In this document: positions 11,718 to 20,260 of the stretch, in pieces
Position numbering within the stretch: the stretch's first letter is position 1
Layout: each line of letters opens with the position of its first letter
Assembly (NCBI RefSeq): GCF_050436995.1
Contig: NC_134765.1
Span: forward strand, 5,731,501 to 5,795,500
DNA: 64,000 nt
Reading direction: 5' to 3'
From: Anticarsia gemmatalis
Taxonomy: Eukaryota; Arthropoda; Insecta; Lepidoptera; Erebidae
Notes under the pieces: generated by a model
The model's input: only the letters and a program-made list of their open reading frames with translations
What the model was told of the DNA's origin: nothing
Databases searched by the model: none
Position numbers and translations under genes: made by a program

Positions 11718-14573
11718 ATGCCACGCAATAAAAATATACTATTTGGTTTTCATAATGCTGGCTCTCTGGCAACGAACCACGACGAATTTCTTATTGCCAT
11801 GAATAATTATCGAGTTGATGTTATGGCAATAAATGAAACTTGGCTTCGTGAGGGGGAGGAAGGTCGTGCACCTGAGGTTCCCGGGTATAAGTTTCGTCAT
11901 ATTCCTCGTCCCGCGAATGTTCGCGGAGGCCGTGGAGGGGGGGTTGCATTTTATACCAGACTTGACATGAGCACGCGAGTCAAAGCTCACCCTATCCACC
12001 CCTCAGTTGAACAAATGTGGATGAGTTTAACGGTGAATACAAAAACTTTATTGATTGGAACTGCGTATCGTCCTCCTTGGTTGGATCTGGATACTTTCCT
12101 TGATGCTGTTACTGATAGTATTTGTGCTCTCGCTCCTTATGACAATGTTATCCTACTAGGAGACTTTAATGTTAATTTATTAGACTGTGGTAGTATCAAC
12201 ACTAAGCGCATATTAGATTTCTGTAATTACAGTGATATTGACCAGATTGTTACCGTGCCTACACATCACGTAGGGGATAGTGCAACATTAATTGACCTGA
12301 TCTGCACAGACGCAAACTATCGAAGTGCAACCGTCAATGATATAACCGAGCTGGGTCATCACGCTTTTATTACGTGTGAATTACTTTTTAAAAAAAATAA
12401 GCCTGAGGCGGTTGTCAAAATTTACAGACCCTTACGGAATATAATTCTTAATAACTTCTTGACCGATTTGGATTCGATCAGGTGGGAGGCATTAAATTGT
12501 GAGGTTGACGTGAATGACCTGGTGGGTATGTTTAATTCATATGTTTTAAGTATTTTTGATAAACACGCGCCAATAAAAAAAACAACGTTTCGGGGTACAC
12601 CAACGCCGTGGATTACAGATAACATTAAATTAATTTTCAAATTACGCGATGACGCCCGCTGTCGGGCTCGAACAACTAATAATGAAGCACAAAAACGTTA
12701 CTATTTAGATTTAAAACACCAAGCCGCCGTTGCATTATATAACGAAAAAAAGGCATATTTCACCAAAAATATTACTGACAACACAAAAAAGCCTAAAGTT
12801 TTATGGTACAACATAAAAACGCACGTACTGTCCACTCCTACGAAGGACAGTACATTTTTAGAACAATGTGATGACCCAGACGGTTTAAATACTGCGTTTC
12901 TAGATGTACCCGGCAGCTCAAATGTAACGATTTCGGACTTATCATTTTTTGAATTCCATAGATACAGCTCAGCTTCTTTTTCTTTAATTCCTACAGATTC
13001 AAACACTGTTTTAAAAATAATCAACAACATAACGTCGAACGCTATAGGTATAGATGGTATATCTAGAGATATGATCCAATTAACTCTTCCGCAGTCCCTT
13101 AATGCAATAACAAATGTAGTCAACAAATCTATCAACACACATACTTTTCCGACTTTATGGAAGTTCGCGAATGTACGGCCACTGCCTAAGAACAACAACC
13201 CTCAAAACTATAAAGACCTCCGACCCATAAGTATTTTACCGTGTCTGTCCAAGGTTCTGGAAAGAGTAGTGTATACACAGGTGGTAAATTTTTTAGAAAC
13301 AAATGGAATTCTGCCGGATTTGCAGTCGGGCTTTAGACGGGGCAGGGGCACTGCAACCGCACTGGCAGATGTTGTTGACAACATACTAGAGGCAAGAGAC
13401 CGGGGCGAAGGCTCGATATTAACATTATTAGATTTTTCCCGCGCTTTTGATAGTGTAAATATAAATTTGTTACTTTCAAAATTGTCGTTCTATGGTTTTG
13501 ACTGCGACACGGTCAAGTGGTTTGAAAGTTATCTAACTAATAGACTCCAGCGGGTTGAGATTAAAAAGAAAGACGGTACTACTTTGTCTTCCACCCCTAA
13601 AGCAGTTCCTAGGGGAATTCCCCAAGGATCACTGTTGGGACCGCTGCTTTTTATTATATATAGTGCAGATATAACAACCTGTATACGAAACAGTAAATAC
13701 CATATTTATGCCGATGATACACAATTGTATCACTCCATGACGGCAAACAACGTATCGACTGCTGTGCAAGCTATAAACTTGGATCTGGAAAGACTTGTAT
13801 CTTGGAGCAATAAAAATTCGCTATCACTAAATCCACAGAAATCCAAGTTTATGATTATGGGCAGCAAGAAACAAATAAACTCATTATTATCATGTAGACC
13901 GGAAATAAAAATTATGGGGGTAAATATTGAAAGAGTTGATACAGCTAGAAACCTAGGCCTACTCTTTGACCCTGAACTACGCTTTGAGGGACACGTAAAC
14001 AATCTGGTCAAAAGCTGTTTCTATAAATTAAAGGTTCTGTATAGGATCAGGAAATTCCTTATCATACCAATGAGAGAAATGCTAGTTGAATCCCTTGTTC
14101 TATCAAAGCTCAATTATTGTGATGTGGTTTACGGGCCTTGCCTGTTGTCACGTACAGTCCGACTGATTCAACGGGTACAGAACGCTTGCGCTCGATTCTG
14201 TTACAATATACCCCGAAGGAGCCACATCACTCCCTATCTGAATCAATATAATAAATTAAAAATGGAGGCAAGGAGAGAACTTCACCTGGCTACCTTATTG
14301 TTCGGGGTTCTAAGTAATAAATTACCGGAGTACCTCTATAACAGGCTGGTTTGGCGACGTGATCACTATTCGTACTCCACAAGATCGTCATCGAGGCCGC
14401 TTTCCGTACAAAATCACAAAACTGTGGCATTCAGGGGATGTTTTAGGTATGCCGCCACTCACTGTTGGAACAATATACCACCGCCTGTAAGATCCCTAAA
14501 ATCAAAATTTAGTTTTAGAAGTAATATGAAAAAAATACTTCTCAACCAGCAAATAACACGTAGTAATATTTAG
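11718..14573 (+). CDS. LINE ORF2: apurinic-type endonuclease plus reverse transcriptase
   Basis: This 951-aa polyprotein nicks target DNA and reverse-transcribes the element RNA (target-primed reverse transcription). I chose the ATG at 11718 because no earlier in-frame ATG exists; the frame stays open a little upstream. The N-terminal part (about 1-225) is an exonuclease-endonuclease-phosphatase domain with AINETWL (metal-binding Glu), LLGDFNVN and SATLIDLICTD. The usual SDH end motif reads ELGHHAF here, so the conserved Asp is not seen. The RT domain (about 480-770) has LRPISILPCLSKVLERVV, SGFRRGRGT, the first catalytic Asp in LLDFSRAFD, GIPQGSLLGPLLF and the YADDTQLY catalytic pair. A post-RT region without recognised RNase H follows. 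No internal stop or frameshift is present. Confidence 0.9.
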   Translation: MPRNKNILFGFHNAGSLATNHDEFLIAMNNYRVDVMAINETWLREGEEGRAPEVPGYKFRHIPRPANVRGGRGGGVAFYTRLDMSTRVKAHPIHPSVEQMWMSLTVNTKTLLIGTAYRPPWLDLDTFLDAVTDSICALAPYDNVILLGDFNVNLLDCGSINTKRILDFCNYSDIDQIVTVPTHHVGDSATLIDLICTDANYRSATVNDITELGHHAFITCELLFKKNKPEAVVKIYRPLRNIILNNFLTDLDSIRWEALNCEVDVNDLVGMFNSYVLSIFDKHAPIKKTTFRGTPTPWITDNIKLIFKLRDDARCRARTTNNEAQKRYYLDLKHQAAVALYNEKKAYFTKNITDNTKKPKVLWYNIKTHVLSTPTKDSTFLEQCDDPDGLNTAFLDVPGSSNVTISDLSFFEFHRYSSASFSLIPTDSNTVLKIINNITSNAIGIDGISRDMIQLTLPQSLNAITNVVNKSINTHTFPTLWKFANVRPLPKNNNPQNYKDLRPISILPCLSKVLERVVYTQVVNFLETNGILPDLQSGFRRGRGTATALADVVDNILEARDRGEGSILTLLDFSRAFDSVNINLLLSKLSFYGFDCDTVKWFESYLTNRLQRVEIKKKDGTTLSSTPKAVPRGIPQGSLLGPLLFIIYSADITTCIRNSKYHIYADDTQLYHSMTANNVSTAVQAINLDLERLVSWSNKNSLSLNPQKSKFMIMGSKKQINSLLSCRPEIKIMGVNIERVDTARNLGLLFDPELRFEGHVNNLVKSCFYKLKVLYRIRKFLIIPMREMLVESLVLSKLNYCDVVYGPCLLSRTVRLIQRVQNACARFCYNIPRRSHITPYLNQYNKLKMEARRELHLATLLFGVLSNKLPEYLYNRLVWRRDHYSYSTRSSSRPLSVQNHKTVAFRGCFRYAATHCWNNIPPPVRSLKSKFSFRSNMKKILLNQQITRSNI

Positions 14574-15264
14574 TATAGATAATCTAATATGTAATTGCTT
14601 ACTACTTACACTATGTTTATGATCCATGCACATCATAATTTTGGCATAAGCTGGTTTTTCTTACTGCTCCTCATACAGTGGTGGCGGTGATTTGTTATCT
14701 TTGTTGTTGACGAAGTGTGGCTGCCATTTTTATTTTGCATCATTGTTAGTTTCCACGGAAATTTTTAAAATCAGGCTGTCGAAATTATGTTCAATATCGC
14801 GTGACTCGCGCGCTGCTGTCGCGCCGGCGCGTGTTTGTGAGTAATTCACGTGATGGGACCGGCGCGGCGGCGGCGAGCGAGACGGGTCTTGTGTGAGAGA
14901 GATAACTACAAGTATGTACGACAATAATTTGTGTACCTACATAATATTTATAATGATACAGTTTATTTGATGAATGATATTGTTTATTATTTATTTATTA
15001 GTATTTTTTTCAATTAATATGTGGGTATTTTTGTTGGTGATGGGTATACAAGTAAGTTTGTAAACAATGGTTTTTTGTTTTCTGTTTCTGCTGCTCCCGT
15101 AAATGGCGTCATTTAGGGTGGTCACTGAAAACCAGCGCTGTGTTGTGGTTTGTCACAACCAGCATAATGCTGAGTGACCTCCCTGTTGGCACACAGGACG
15201 CTGCTTATTTAATATTAATATTATTGTGTTTTGATATGGTTTCTGTGTGTTTCAATAAATACTA
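14574..15264 (+). other. 3'UTR of the LINE
   Basis: Non-coding sequence between the ORF2 stop and the microsatellite tail. It includes a CpG-rich segment around 14800-14885 (GCGCCGGCGCG and GGCGCGGCGGCGGCGAGCG) that contrasts with the AT-rich ORFs. A more ordered 3'-terminal part with GGTCACTGAAAACCAGCGC lies near 15119-15137 and may be the RT recognition region. AATAAA-like signals occur just before the tail (around 15255). Confidence 0.6.
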
Positions 15265-15306
15265 TTTTCTTTCTTTCTTTCTTTCTTTTCTTTCTTTTCT
15301 TTCTTA
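15265..15306 (+). repeat. (CTTT)n / (CTTTT)n 3' tail of the LINE
   Basis: Tandem pyrimidine repeats CTTT and CTTTT lie exactly at the 3' end of the element. CR1-type LINEs end in short microsatellites instead of poly(A). This marks the 3' boundary; genomic flank (TATATACTTAATAAACC) follows. Confidence 0.8.
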
Positions 15307-15630
15307 TATACTTAATAAACCTTTTTTTATACATTTAAAGTCATTTCAGATGAACAACAAATTATAGTCAAGATTGACGTACTATTAAGATGTTCAACAA
15401 TTTACCCAAGGGGCCTATCATCTTTAATATCACCAAGTCGCTGTTTCTATAGCCTCAGTATTGAGAATATCTCCCAAAGGACTAGAACTGTAACTCTACG
15501 ACACCTATTTAGTATTACCTCTACCACTTTGTGGCTATTTCCGAACTTCTTACAATTGAATTTCTACTATCTATTGGCTACTGCAGCTATCAATAACAGA
15601 TGAGCATACTTTATAAATGTATTATTGACT
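15307..15630. other. Short non-coding gap
   Basis: Unique-looking sequence between the LINE tail and the SINE; nothing recognised. Confidence 0.45.
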
Positions 15631-15905
15631 GCCTCTGAAGCGCTGTCGGTAGTGTATCGGACTGCTAAACAAGAGGTCCCGAGCTCGATTTCCGGGTGGA
15701 CAGAGTACTATTGGTTTTTTTTAAATTTTTAATTAATTATTAACAATATTAGTCCGGAGGTTGATAACGTGCTCGGTATATGGCAATAGGCTTGCTCCCT
15801 ATAACATGGGACTAACATTGTTAATGGCATAACGCAGGAGTATTTCATACACCTCTGCCTACATCTTCGGGTATAACAGTCGTGATATTATTTATGTGTT
15901 AGAAG
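15631..15905 (+). mobile_element. tRNA-derived SINE (family B)
   Basis: The head resembles a tRNA: GCGCTGTCGGTAGTGTATCGG (A-box region, about 15641-15661) and a B-box-like GAGCTCGATTTCC (about 15681-15693). The body contains GGAGGTTGATAACGTGCTCGG and a 3' section CACCTCTGCCTACATCTTCGG. The head differs clearly from SINE family A. It is non-coding and would be transcribed by RNA polymerase III. I recognise this layout from lepidopteran SINEs but cannot name the family with certainty. Confidence 0.7.
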
Positions 15906-16008
15906 CTCATGGTACGTATATGTACTGTATTGTAGCAAAATTAGACGGCAGTTTTTATTTTGAATCAGGTTTCAAGCCTAAATTCAGCATTATGTTTCCT
16001 ACACAAAG

Positions 16009-16020
16009 CAATCAAATTAT
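16009..16020 (+). repeat. Left target-site duplication of the PLE insertion
   Basis: CAATCAAATTAT here is repeated exactly at 19604-19615. It abuts the left arm of the inverted PLE dimer (2-nt overlap with the arm match). Together the two copies show that the whole inverted structure arrived as one insertion. Confidence 0.85.
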
Positions 16021-17604
16021 GTATAATAAAATACGGGAATTAACGCGAACACGCATTTTACCTTAAAATGCCTAACGTTTCGGCGCAGGTTGCACTCGCC
16101 GTGGTCCCAGGCAGACTGGAGCAGCGATGACAGGACTTCGTGTATATGAGGCGGACGAATGTCCATCCACCCTCATATTTTGATTTTTCCAACCGCCAAC
16201 ACACACTACACTAACCGTGTCCCTATTCTGTGAGCTAACCGATTGCGAAACATAGCGAGGTTTTGTAACAGTAATCACTGGATTCCACGTCGCGGATAAT
16301 TTGAAGCCGTCTTCCCGATTGAAATTTGGATGTTTCTTGATTTCGATCGCTTCACGAACAATCCTCGAGTAGAAATGTCGTTCAGTGGAGAGGACTTGAG
16401 GGCGATGGAATTCAATCCAGTGATTAGTTCCTGCTTCGAGTAGATGTTCCGCAATGGCTGACTTGCTGATTTGACGGTTCTTAACAGCGGCGATATGTTC
16501 CTTGACCCTTTCAGCTATCGACCGCTTAGTCTGGCCTATGTAGGAACTACCGCAGCTGCAGTTGATCTTGTAGACACCTGGTGTTTGAAACGGTAGTACA
16601 TCCTTCGGTGTGCCCACCATGCTGCTGACTTTTGCCCCCGGCGTGAATACTGTGCTGATGCTGTATTGTTTCAATACATTCCCGATCTTATCAGTCACTC
16701 CTCTGACGTAGGGCAAGTAGGCGGGCTGTCTGTTGACCTCCGGATGTTTACTCCGTTTCGTGATCCTGTTCCTTCGTCGACTTACGTGGTAGCCGTTCAT
16801 TCGTAGTACCTCCTGAACATGTTCCAACTCCTTCCCAACATGTTCAGGGTCACAGAGGTCATGAGCTCTGTTCTTCAGTGACGTCATAACGGACTGCAAG
16901 TGACGGGGATGGTGATGTGATGTAGCGTGCAGGTATCTATCTGTGTGTGTCGGTTTCCGGTAAACACAGTGTGATAAGGATCCATCGGGTTTCGCGGCAA
17001 CCCTCACATCTAGGAATGACAACGACCTGTCCGTCTCCATTTCGTAGGTGAACCTCATCTTAGGGTGAATGGAGTTTAGGTGTTCTAGATATTGATCTAC
17101 TTCCTGTTGACCTCCTTGGATAATGCAGAAGATGTCGTCCACATATCTTTTCCAAAGCCGTATGGTTTTTGGTCCGAGTGCCAATGCTTTCTCCTCAAAG
17201 TGCTCCATCCAGAGATTAGCCAGTGCAGGGGCAACGGGGCTGCCCATTGCGACGCCATCAATCTGAAGGTAATGTTGGCCTTGGAAAAGGAAGTAGTTGC
17301 CGTCCAAACAGTTTTTAAGAAGATCAATATAGTTAAACGGCATCTCGTTGTCCTCTAGCTTGGTCTTTACCACGTCCAAACACTCCTTAATTGGAACATT
17401 GGTGAAGAGCGACTCGACGTCAAAACTCACCATGACATCGCCCGGTTCCAATCTAAGGTCCTTAATAATCTGGACGAAGTGCCGCGAATCTTTCACAAAA
17501 GACGGTGTATTTCCCACAAGTGGCTGCAATACTGACGCAACGTACTTTGCAAGGTCGTAAGTAGGAGAGGCGATTTGACCGCAACGTCCTGTCGCAGGGT
17601 ATCG
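16019..17604 (-). repeat. Left arm of the inverted PLE dimer
   Basis: Reverse complement of the right arm (17609-19570) lacking the equivalent of 376 nt. The outer 27 nt next to the centre (17578-17604) pair perfectly with 17609-17635. Homology then jumps to 18010 of the right arm and continues to the element 3' terminus. Confidence 0.9.
16072..17579 (-). pseudogene. PLE reverse transcriptase / GIY-YIG ORF, 5'-truncated and deleted copy
   Basis: It encodes the same C-terminal protein as the right arm, from SPTYDLAKYV to the stop at 16072. It includes RT motif A (SFDVESLF), motif B (GVAMGSPVAPALAN), catalytic YVDD and the GIY-YIG nuclease (GVYKI...SYIGQT). The region before 17579 in reading direction has lost 376 nt relative to the right arm. 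Since 376 is not a multiple of three, the remaining 5' stub (DTLRQDVAV, 17578-17604) is out of frame with the body and soon meets a stop. It lacks the N-terminus and part of the RT fingers, so it is probably dead as a protein gene. The open frame starts internally only through a non-ATG codon. Confidence 0.85.
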
Positions 17605-17608
17605 TCGC

Positions 17609-19570
17609 CGATACCCTGCGACAGGACGTTGCGGTTATATTACGAAAATCGAAGGTTCCAGCGAGTAATACCACTGCAGAAGAGCGTCAAGCACTGAAAC
17701 TTATTCGGGATAACCGGGATATATTAGTGCTTAAGGCCGACAAGGGAAACGCCACTGTAGTGATGAATACAACTGATTACCAACAGAAAGTTCGGGATTT
17801 GTTATGTGATAACAAGGTATATAAACCGGTATCATATAACCCTACGGCTAGAGTAACACGACGAATACGGACGCTGATACAGGACAACAAGGACCTTTTC
17901 ACGGAAGACGAGTACGAAAGACTGTATAAACCGAAGTCGCACCAACCACCGAAATTATATGGCCTGCCCAAAATACACAAGTCCAACGTACCACTGCGGC
18001 CTATCGTGAGTCAAATCGCCTCTCCTACTTACGACCTTGCAAAGTACGTTGCGTCAGTATTGCAGCCACTTGTGGGAAATACACCGTCTTTTGTGAAAGA
18101 TTCGCGGCACTTCGTCCAGATTATTAAGGACCTTAGATTGGAACCGGGCGATGTCATGGTGAGTTTTGACGTCGAGTCGCTCTTCACCAATGTTCCAATT
18201 AAGGAGTGTTTGGACGTGGTAAAGACCAAGCTAGAGGACAACGAGATGCCGTTTAACTATATTGATCTTCTTAAAAACTGTTTGGACGGCAACTACTTCC
18301 TTTTCCAAGGCCAACATTACCTTCAGATTGATGGCGTCGCAATGGGCAGCCCCGTTGCCCCTGCACTGGCTAATCTCTGGATGGAGCACTTTGAGGAGAA
18401 AGCATTGGCACTCGGACCAAAAACCATACGGCTTTGGAAAAGATATGTGGACGACATCTTCTGCATTATCCAAGGAGGTCAACAGGAAGTAGATCAATAT
18501 CTAGAACACCTAAACTCCATTCACCCTAAGATGAGGTTCACCTACGAAATGGAGACGGACAGGTCGTTGTCATTCCTAGATGTGAGGGTTGCCGCGAAAC
18601 CCGATGGATCCTTATCACACTGTGTTTACCGGAAACCGACACACACAGATAGATACCTGCACGCTACATCACATCACCATCCCCGTCACTTGCAGTCCGT
18701 TATGACGTCACTGAAGAACAGAGCTCATGACCTCTGTGACCCTGAACATGTTGGGAAGGAGTTGGAACATGTTCAGGAGGTACTACGAATGAACGGCTAC
18801 CACGTAAGTCGACGAAGGAACAGGATCACGAAACGGAGTAAACATCCGGAGGTCAACAGACAGCCCGCCTACTTGCCCTACGTCAGAGGAGTGACTGATA
18901 AGATCGGGAATGTATTGAAACAATACAGCATCAGCACAGTATTCACGCCGGGGGCAAAAGTCAGCAGCATGGTGGGCACACCGAAGGATGTACTACCGTT
19001 TCAAACACCAGGTGTCTACAAGATCAACTGCAGCTGCGGTAGTTCCTACATAGGCCAGACTAAGCGGTCGATAGCTGAAAGGGTCAAGGAACATATCGCC
19101 GCTGTTAAGAACCGTCAAATCAGCAAGTCAGCCATTGCGGAACATCTACTCGAAGCAGGAACTAATCACTGGATTGAATTCCATCGCCCTCAAGTCCTCT
19201 CCACTGAACGACATTTCTACTCGAGGATTGTTCGTGAAGCGATCGAAATCAAGAAACATCCAAATTTCAATCGGGAAGACGGCTTCAAATTATCCGCGAC
19301 GTGGAATCCAGTGATTACTGTTACAAAACCTCGCTATGTTTCGCAATCGGTTAGCTCACAGAATAGGGACACGGTTAGTGTAGTGTGTGTTGGCGGTTGG
19401 AAAAATCAAAATATGAGGGTGGATGGACATTCGTCCGCCTCATATACACGAAGTCCTGTCATCGCTGCTCCAGTCTGCCTGGGACCACGGCGAGTGCAAC
19501 CTGCGCCGAAACGTTAGGCATTTTAAGGTAAAATGCGTGTTCGCGTTAATTCCCGTATTTTATTATACAT
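17609..19570 (+). repeat. Right arm of the inverted PLE dimer
   Basis: This longer arm runs from the palindromic centre to the element 3' terminus (...TTTTATTATACAT). It is identical, as far as I could compare, to the left arm outside the 376-nt segment 17636-18011 (boundary ambiguous by 2 nt). Confidence 0.9.
17610..19517 (+). CDS. Penelope-like reverse transcriptase with GIY-YIG endonuclease, 5'-truncated
   Basis: The frame is open from the truncated 5' edge (DTLRQDVAVILRKSKVP) to TAG at 19517, 635 codons. The first in-frame ATG is 17763. The protein copies PLE RNA into DNA at a nick made by its own nuclease. Visible in order: VLKADKGNATVV (the Penelope N-terminal KADKG motif), KLYGLPKIHK and PLRPIVSQIASPTYDLAKYV (fingers), VSFDVESLFTNVPI (motif A Asp), GVAMGSPVAPALANLWMEHFE split around motif B, and RYVDDIFCII (catalytic YVDD). 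Last comes GVYKINCSCGSSYIGQTKRS, the GIY-YIG core, near 19011-19070. Complete Penelope ORFs are usually longer, so roughly the first 150-250 residues are probably missing. It has no internal stop. Alone it is unlikely to be autonomous. Confidence 0.88.
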   Translation, partial: DTLRQDVAVILRKSKVPASNTTAEERQALKLIRDNRDILVLKADKGNATVVMNTTDYQQKVRDLLCDNKVYKPVSYNPTARVTRRIRTLIQDNKDLFTEDEYERLYKPKSHQPPKLYGLPKIHKSNVPLRPIVSQIASPTYDLAKYVASVLQPLVGNTPSFVKDSRHFVQIIKDLRLEPGDVMVSFDVESLFTNVPIKECLDVVKTKLEDNEMPFNYIDLLKNCLDGNYFLFQGQHYLQIDGVAMGSPVAPALANLWMEHFEEKALALGPKTIRLWKRYVDDIFCIIQGGQQEVDQYLEHLNSIHPKMRFTYEMETDRSLSFLDVRVAAKPDGSLSHCVYRKPTHTDRYLHATSHHHPRHLQSVMTSLKNRAHDLCDPEHVGKELEHVQEVLRMNGYHVSRRRNRITKRSKHPEVNRQPAYLPYVRGVTDKIGNVLKQYSISTVFTPGAKVSSMVGTPKDVLPFQTPGVYKINCSCGSSYIGQTKRSIAERVKEHIAAVKNRQISKSAIAEHLLEAGTNHWIEFHRPQVLSTERHFYSRIVREAIEIKKHPNFNREDGFKLSATWNPVITVTKPRYVSQSVSSQNRDTVSVVCVGGWKNQNMRVDGHSSASYTRSPVIAAPVCLGPRRVQPAPKR

Positions 19571-19603
19571 TAAACATGCAACGCGAGAGTTTAAAAGTTA
19601 TGA
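19571..19603 (+). other. 33-nt one-sided extension (PLE tail)
   Basis: Sequence TAAACATGCAACGCGAGAGT and the 13 nt after it lie between the right-arm terminus and the right target-site duplication. The left side has no counterpart. A one-sided extension of about 34 bp is described for Penelope elements. Confidence 0.75.
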
Positions 19604-19615
19604 CAATCAAATTAT
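19604..19615 (+). repeat. Right target-site duplication of the PLE insertion
   Basis: CAATCAAATTAT, an exact copy of 16009-16020. It lies 33 nt beyond the end of the right arm. Confidence 0.85.
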
Positions 19616-19957
19616 AACTGGAAACGAAAAAAGTTGTTTGCCTTTCAAAAATACCTTTCATTTTGTTAGCTACCTACCATGAATGGCCTCCAATGAATAC
19701 ATCTACAGTTAAACTTTAACAACATGTTTTAAAGGAAATAGGGCGGAGGAAAAAAAACTTTGTGTGGCTAAAATTTCCTTATTCGTGTCTGTCCACTTAA
19801 GTCTGCTGTAAGCTGATAATCCTGTTCAAGACGATGCACGGCAATTTCGTCCTTATGCAAAAGACATAAGGTGCATTATAATTATAAGTTTAAGGACACC
19901 TGTGTCGCGATTTTGAGTTCGTTTAGACATGTGTATAATTATTATGGTATAATTTAG

Positions 19958-20260
19958 TGTCGTGAGAAGCTTGTGGCTGAGTAGCAACATGCTGCGTGTA
20001 TCTCTGAGGTTAAGCTATACTTGTCAAGGTTGTTTCGTGAATGGGTGACCATCATATACATATGGAGTTTCTCAGTGTTTTGGAAGGCAAGTGAAATAGT
20101 TGGTTCTAGCTGTCCTCTTCGAAGACCTAAGATCATTGACAGTCGTTACCAGTAGTCAGAAGCTTGAAAGTCTGACAACCAGTTTTACAAAAGGGTATCG
20201 TGTGTCACCAGGTAACTGGGTTGTAGAGGTTTGATAGGAACGATCCCGAGACGTCGTGAT
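19958..20260 (+). mobile_element. 5S-rRNA-like SINE, diverged copy
   Basis: The head contains CTGAGGTTAAGC (20003-20014) and ATGGGTGACC (20041-20050), which resemble the box A and box C regions of the 5S rRNA internal promoter at similar spacing. The 3' half with GTAACTGGGTTGTAGAGGT and TGATAGGAACGATCC matches the copy at 59912-60191. The middle is longer than in that copy. The 3'-terminal part (the GACTGGAAGTCGACTCC region) is missing. Confidence 0.65.

Larger units (their letters stand above)
10290..15306 (+). mobile_element. Full-length CR1-group non-LTR retrotransposon (LINE)
   Basis: Two intact ORFs are arranged as in CR1/Daphne/Jockey-type LINEs: ORF1 with PHD finger, coiled coil and FP-type C-terminal domain, then ORF2 with endonuclease and reverse transcriptase. 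A 3'UTR of about 690 nt and a terminal CTTT/CTTTT microsatellite (15265-15306) follow. There are no LTRs. The YADDTQLY motif and a microsatellite rather than poly(A) tail favour the CR1 group, but the exact clade is not resolved. The 5' boundary is estimated (somewhere in about 9990-10390) and no convincing target-site duplication was found. Intact frames suggest a young insertion. Confidence 0.85.
16009..19615. mobile_element. Penelope-like element inserted as an inverted head-to-head dimer
   Basis: One insertion bounded by a 12-bp direct repeat (CAATCAAATTAT). It consists of a left arm (16019-17604, minus), a 4-nt spacer (TCGC, 17605-17608), a right arm (17609-19570, plus) and a 33-nt extension (19571-19603). 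Each arm encodes the Penelope RT and GIY-YIG endonuclease and ends at the same 3' terminus. The predicted proteins are identical over the shared 485 residues. Arm lengths (1586 and 1962 nt) differ by exactly the 376-nt deletion, so no other net indel exists. Inverted or tandem partial copies and a one-sided extension of about 34 bp are known hallmarks of Penelope elements. Confidence 0.9.

Noticed and set aside
10290..15306. Target-site duplication for the LINE (TATATA at both sides)
   Set aside because: Only a short low-complexity match in AT-rich DNA; not distinguishable from chance.
17092..18497. Short open frames on the opposite strand of both PLE arms
   Set aside because: They are mirror images of each other and lie entirely antisense to the RT; shadows of the PLE coding frame.
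16019..19570. Assembly or sequencing foldback artefact producing the inverted PLE
   Set aside because: Not fully excluded, but a pure artefact would not yield a matching 12-bp flanking duplication, a one-sided 33-nt extension and different outer flanks.
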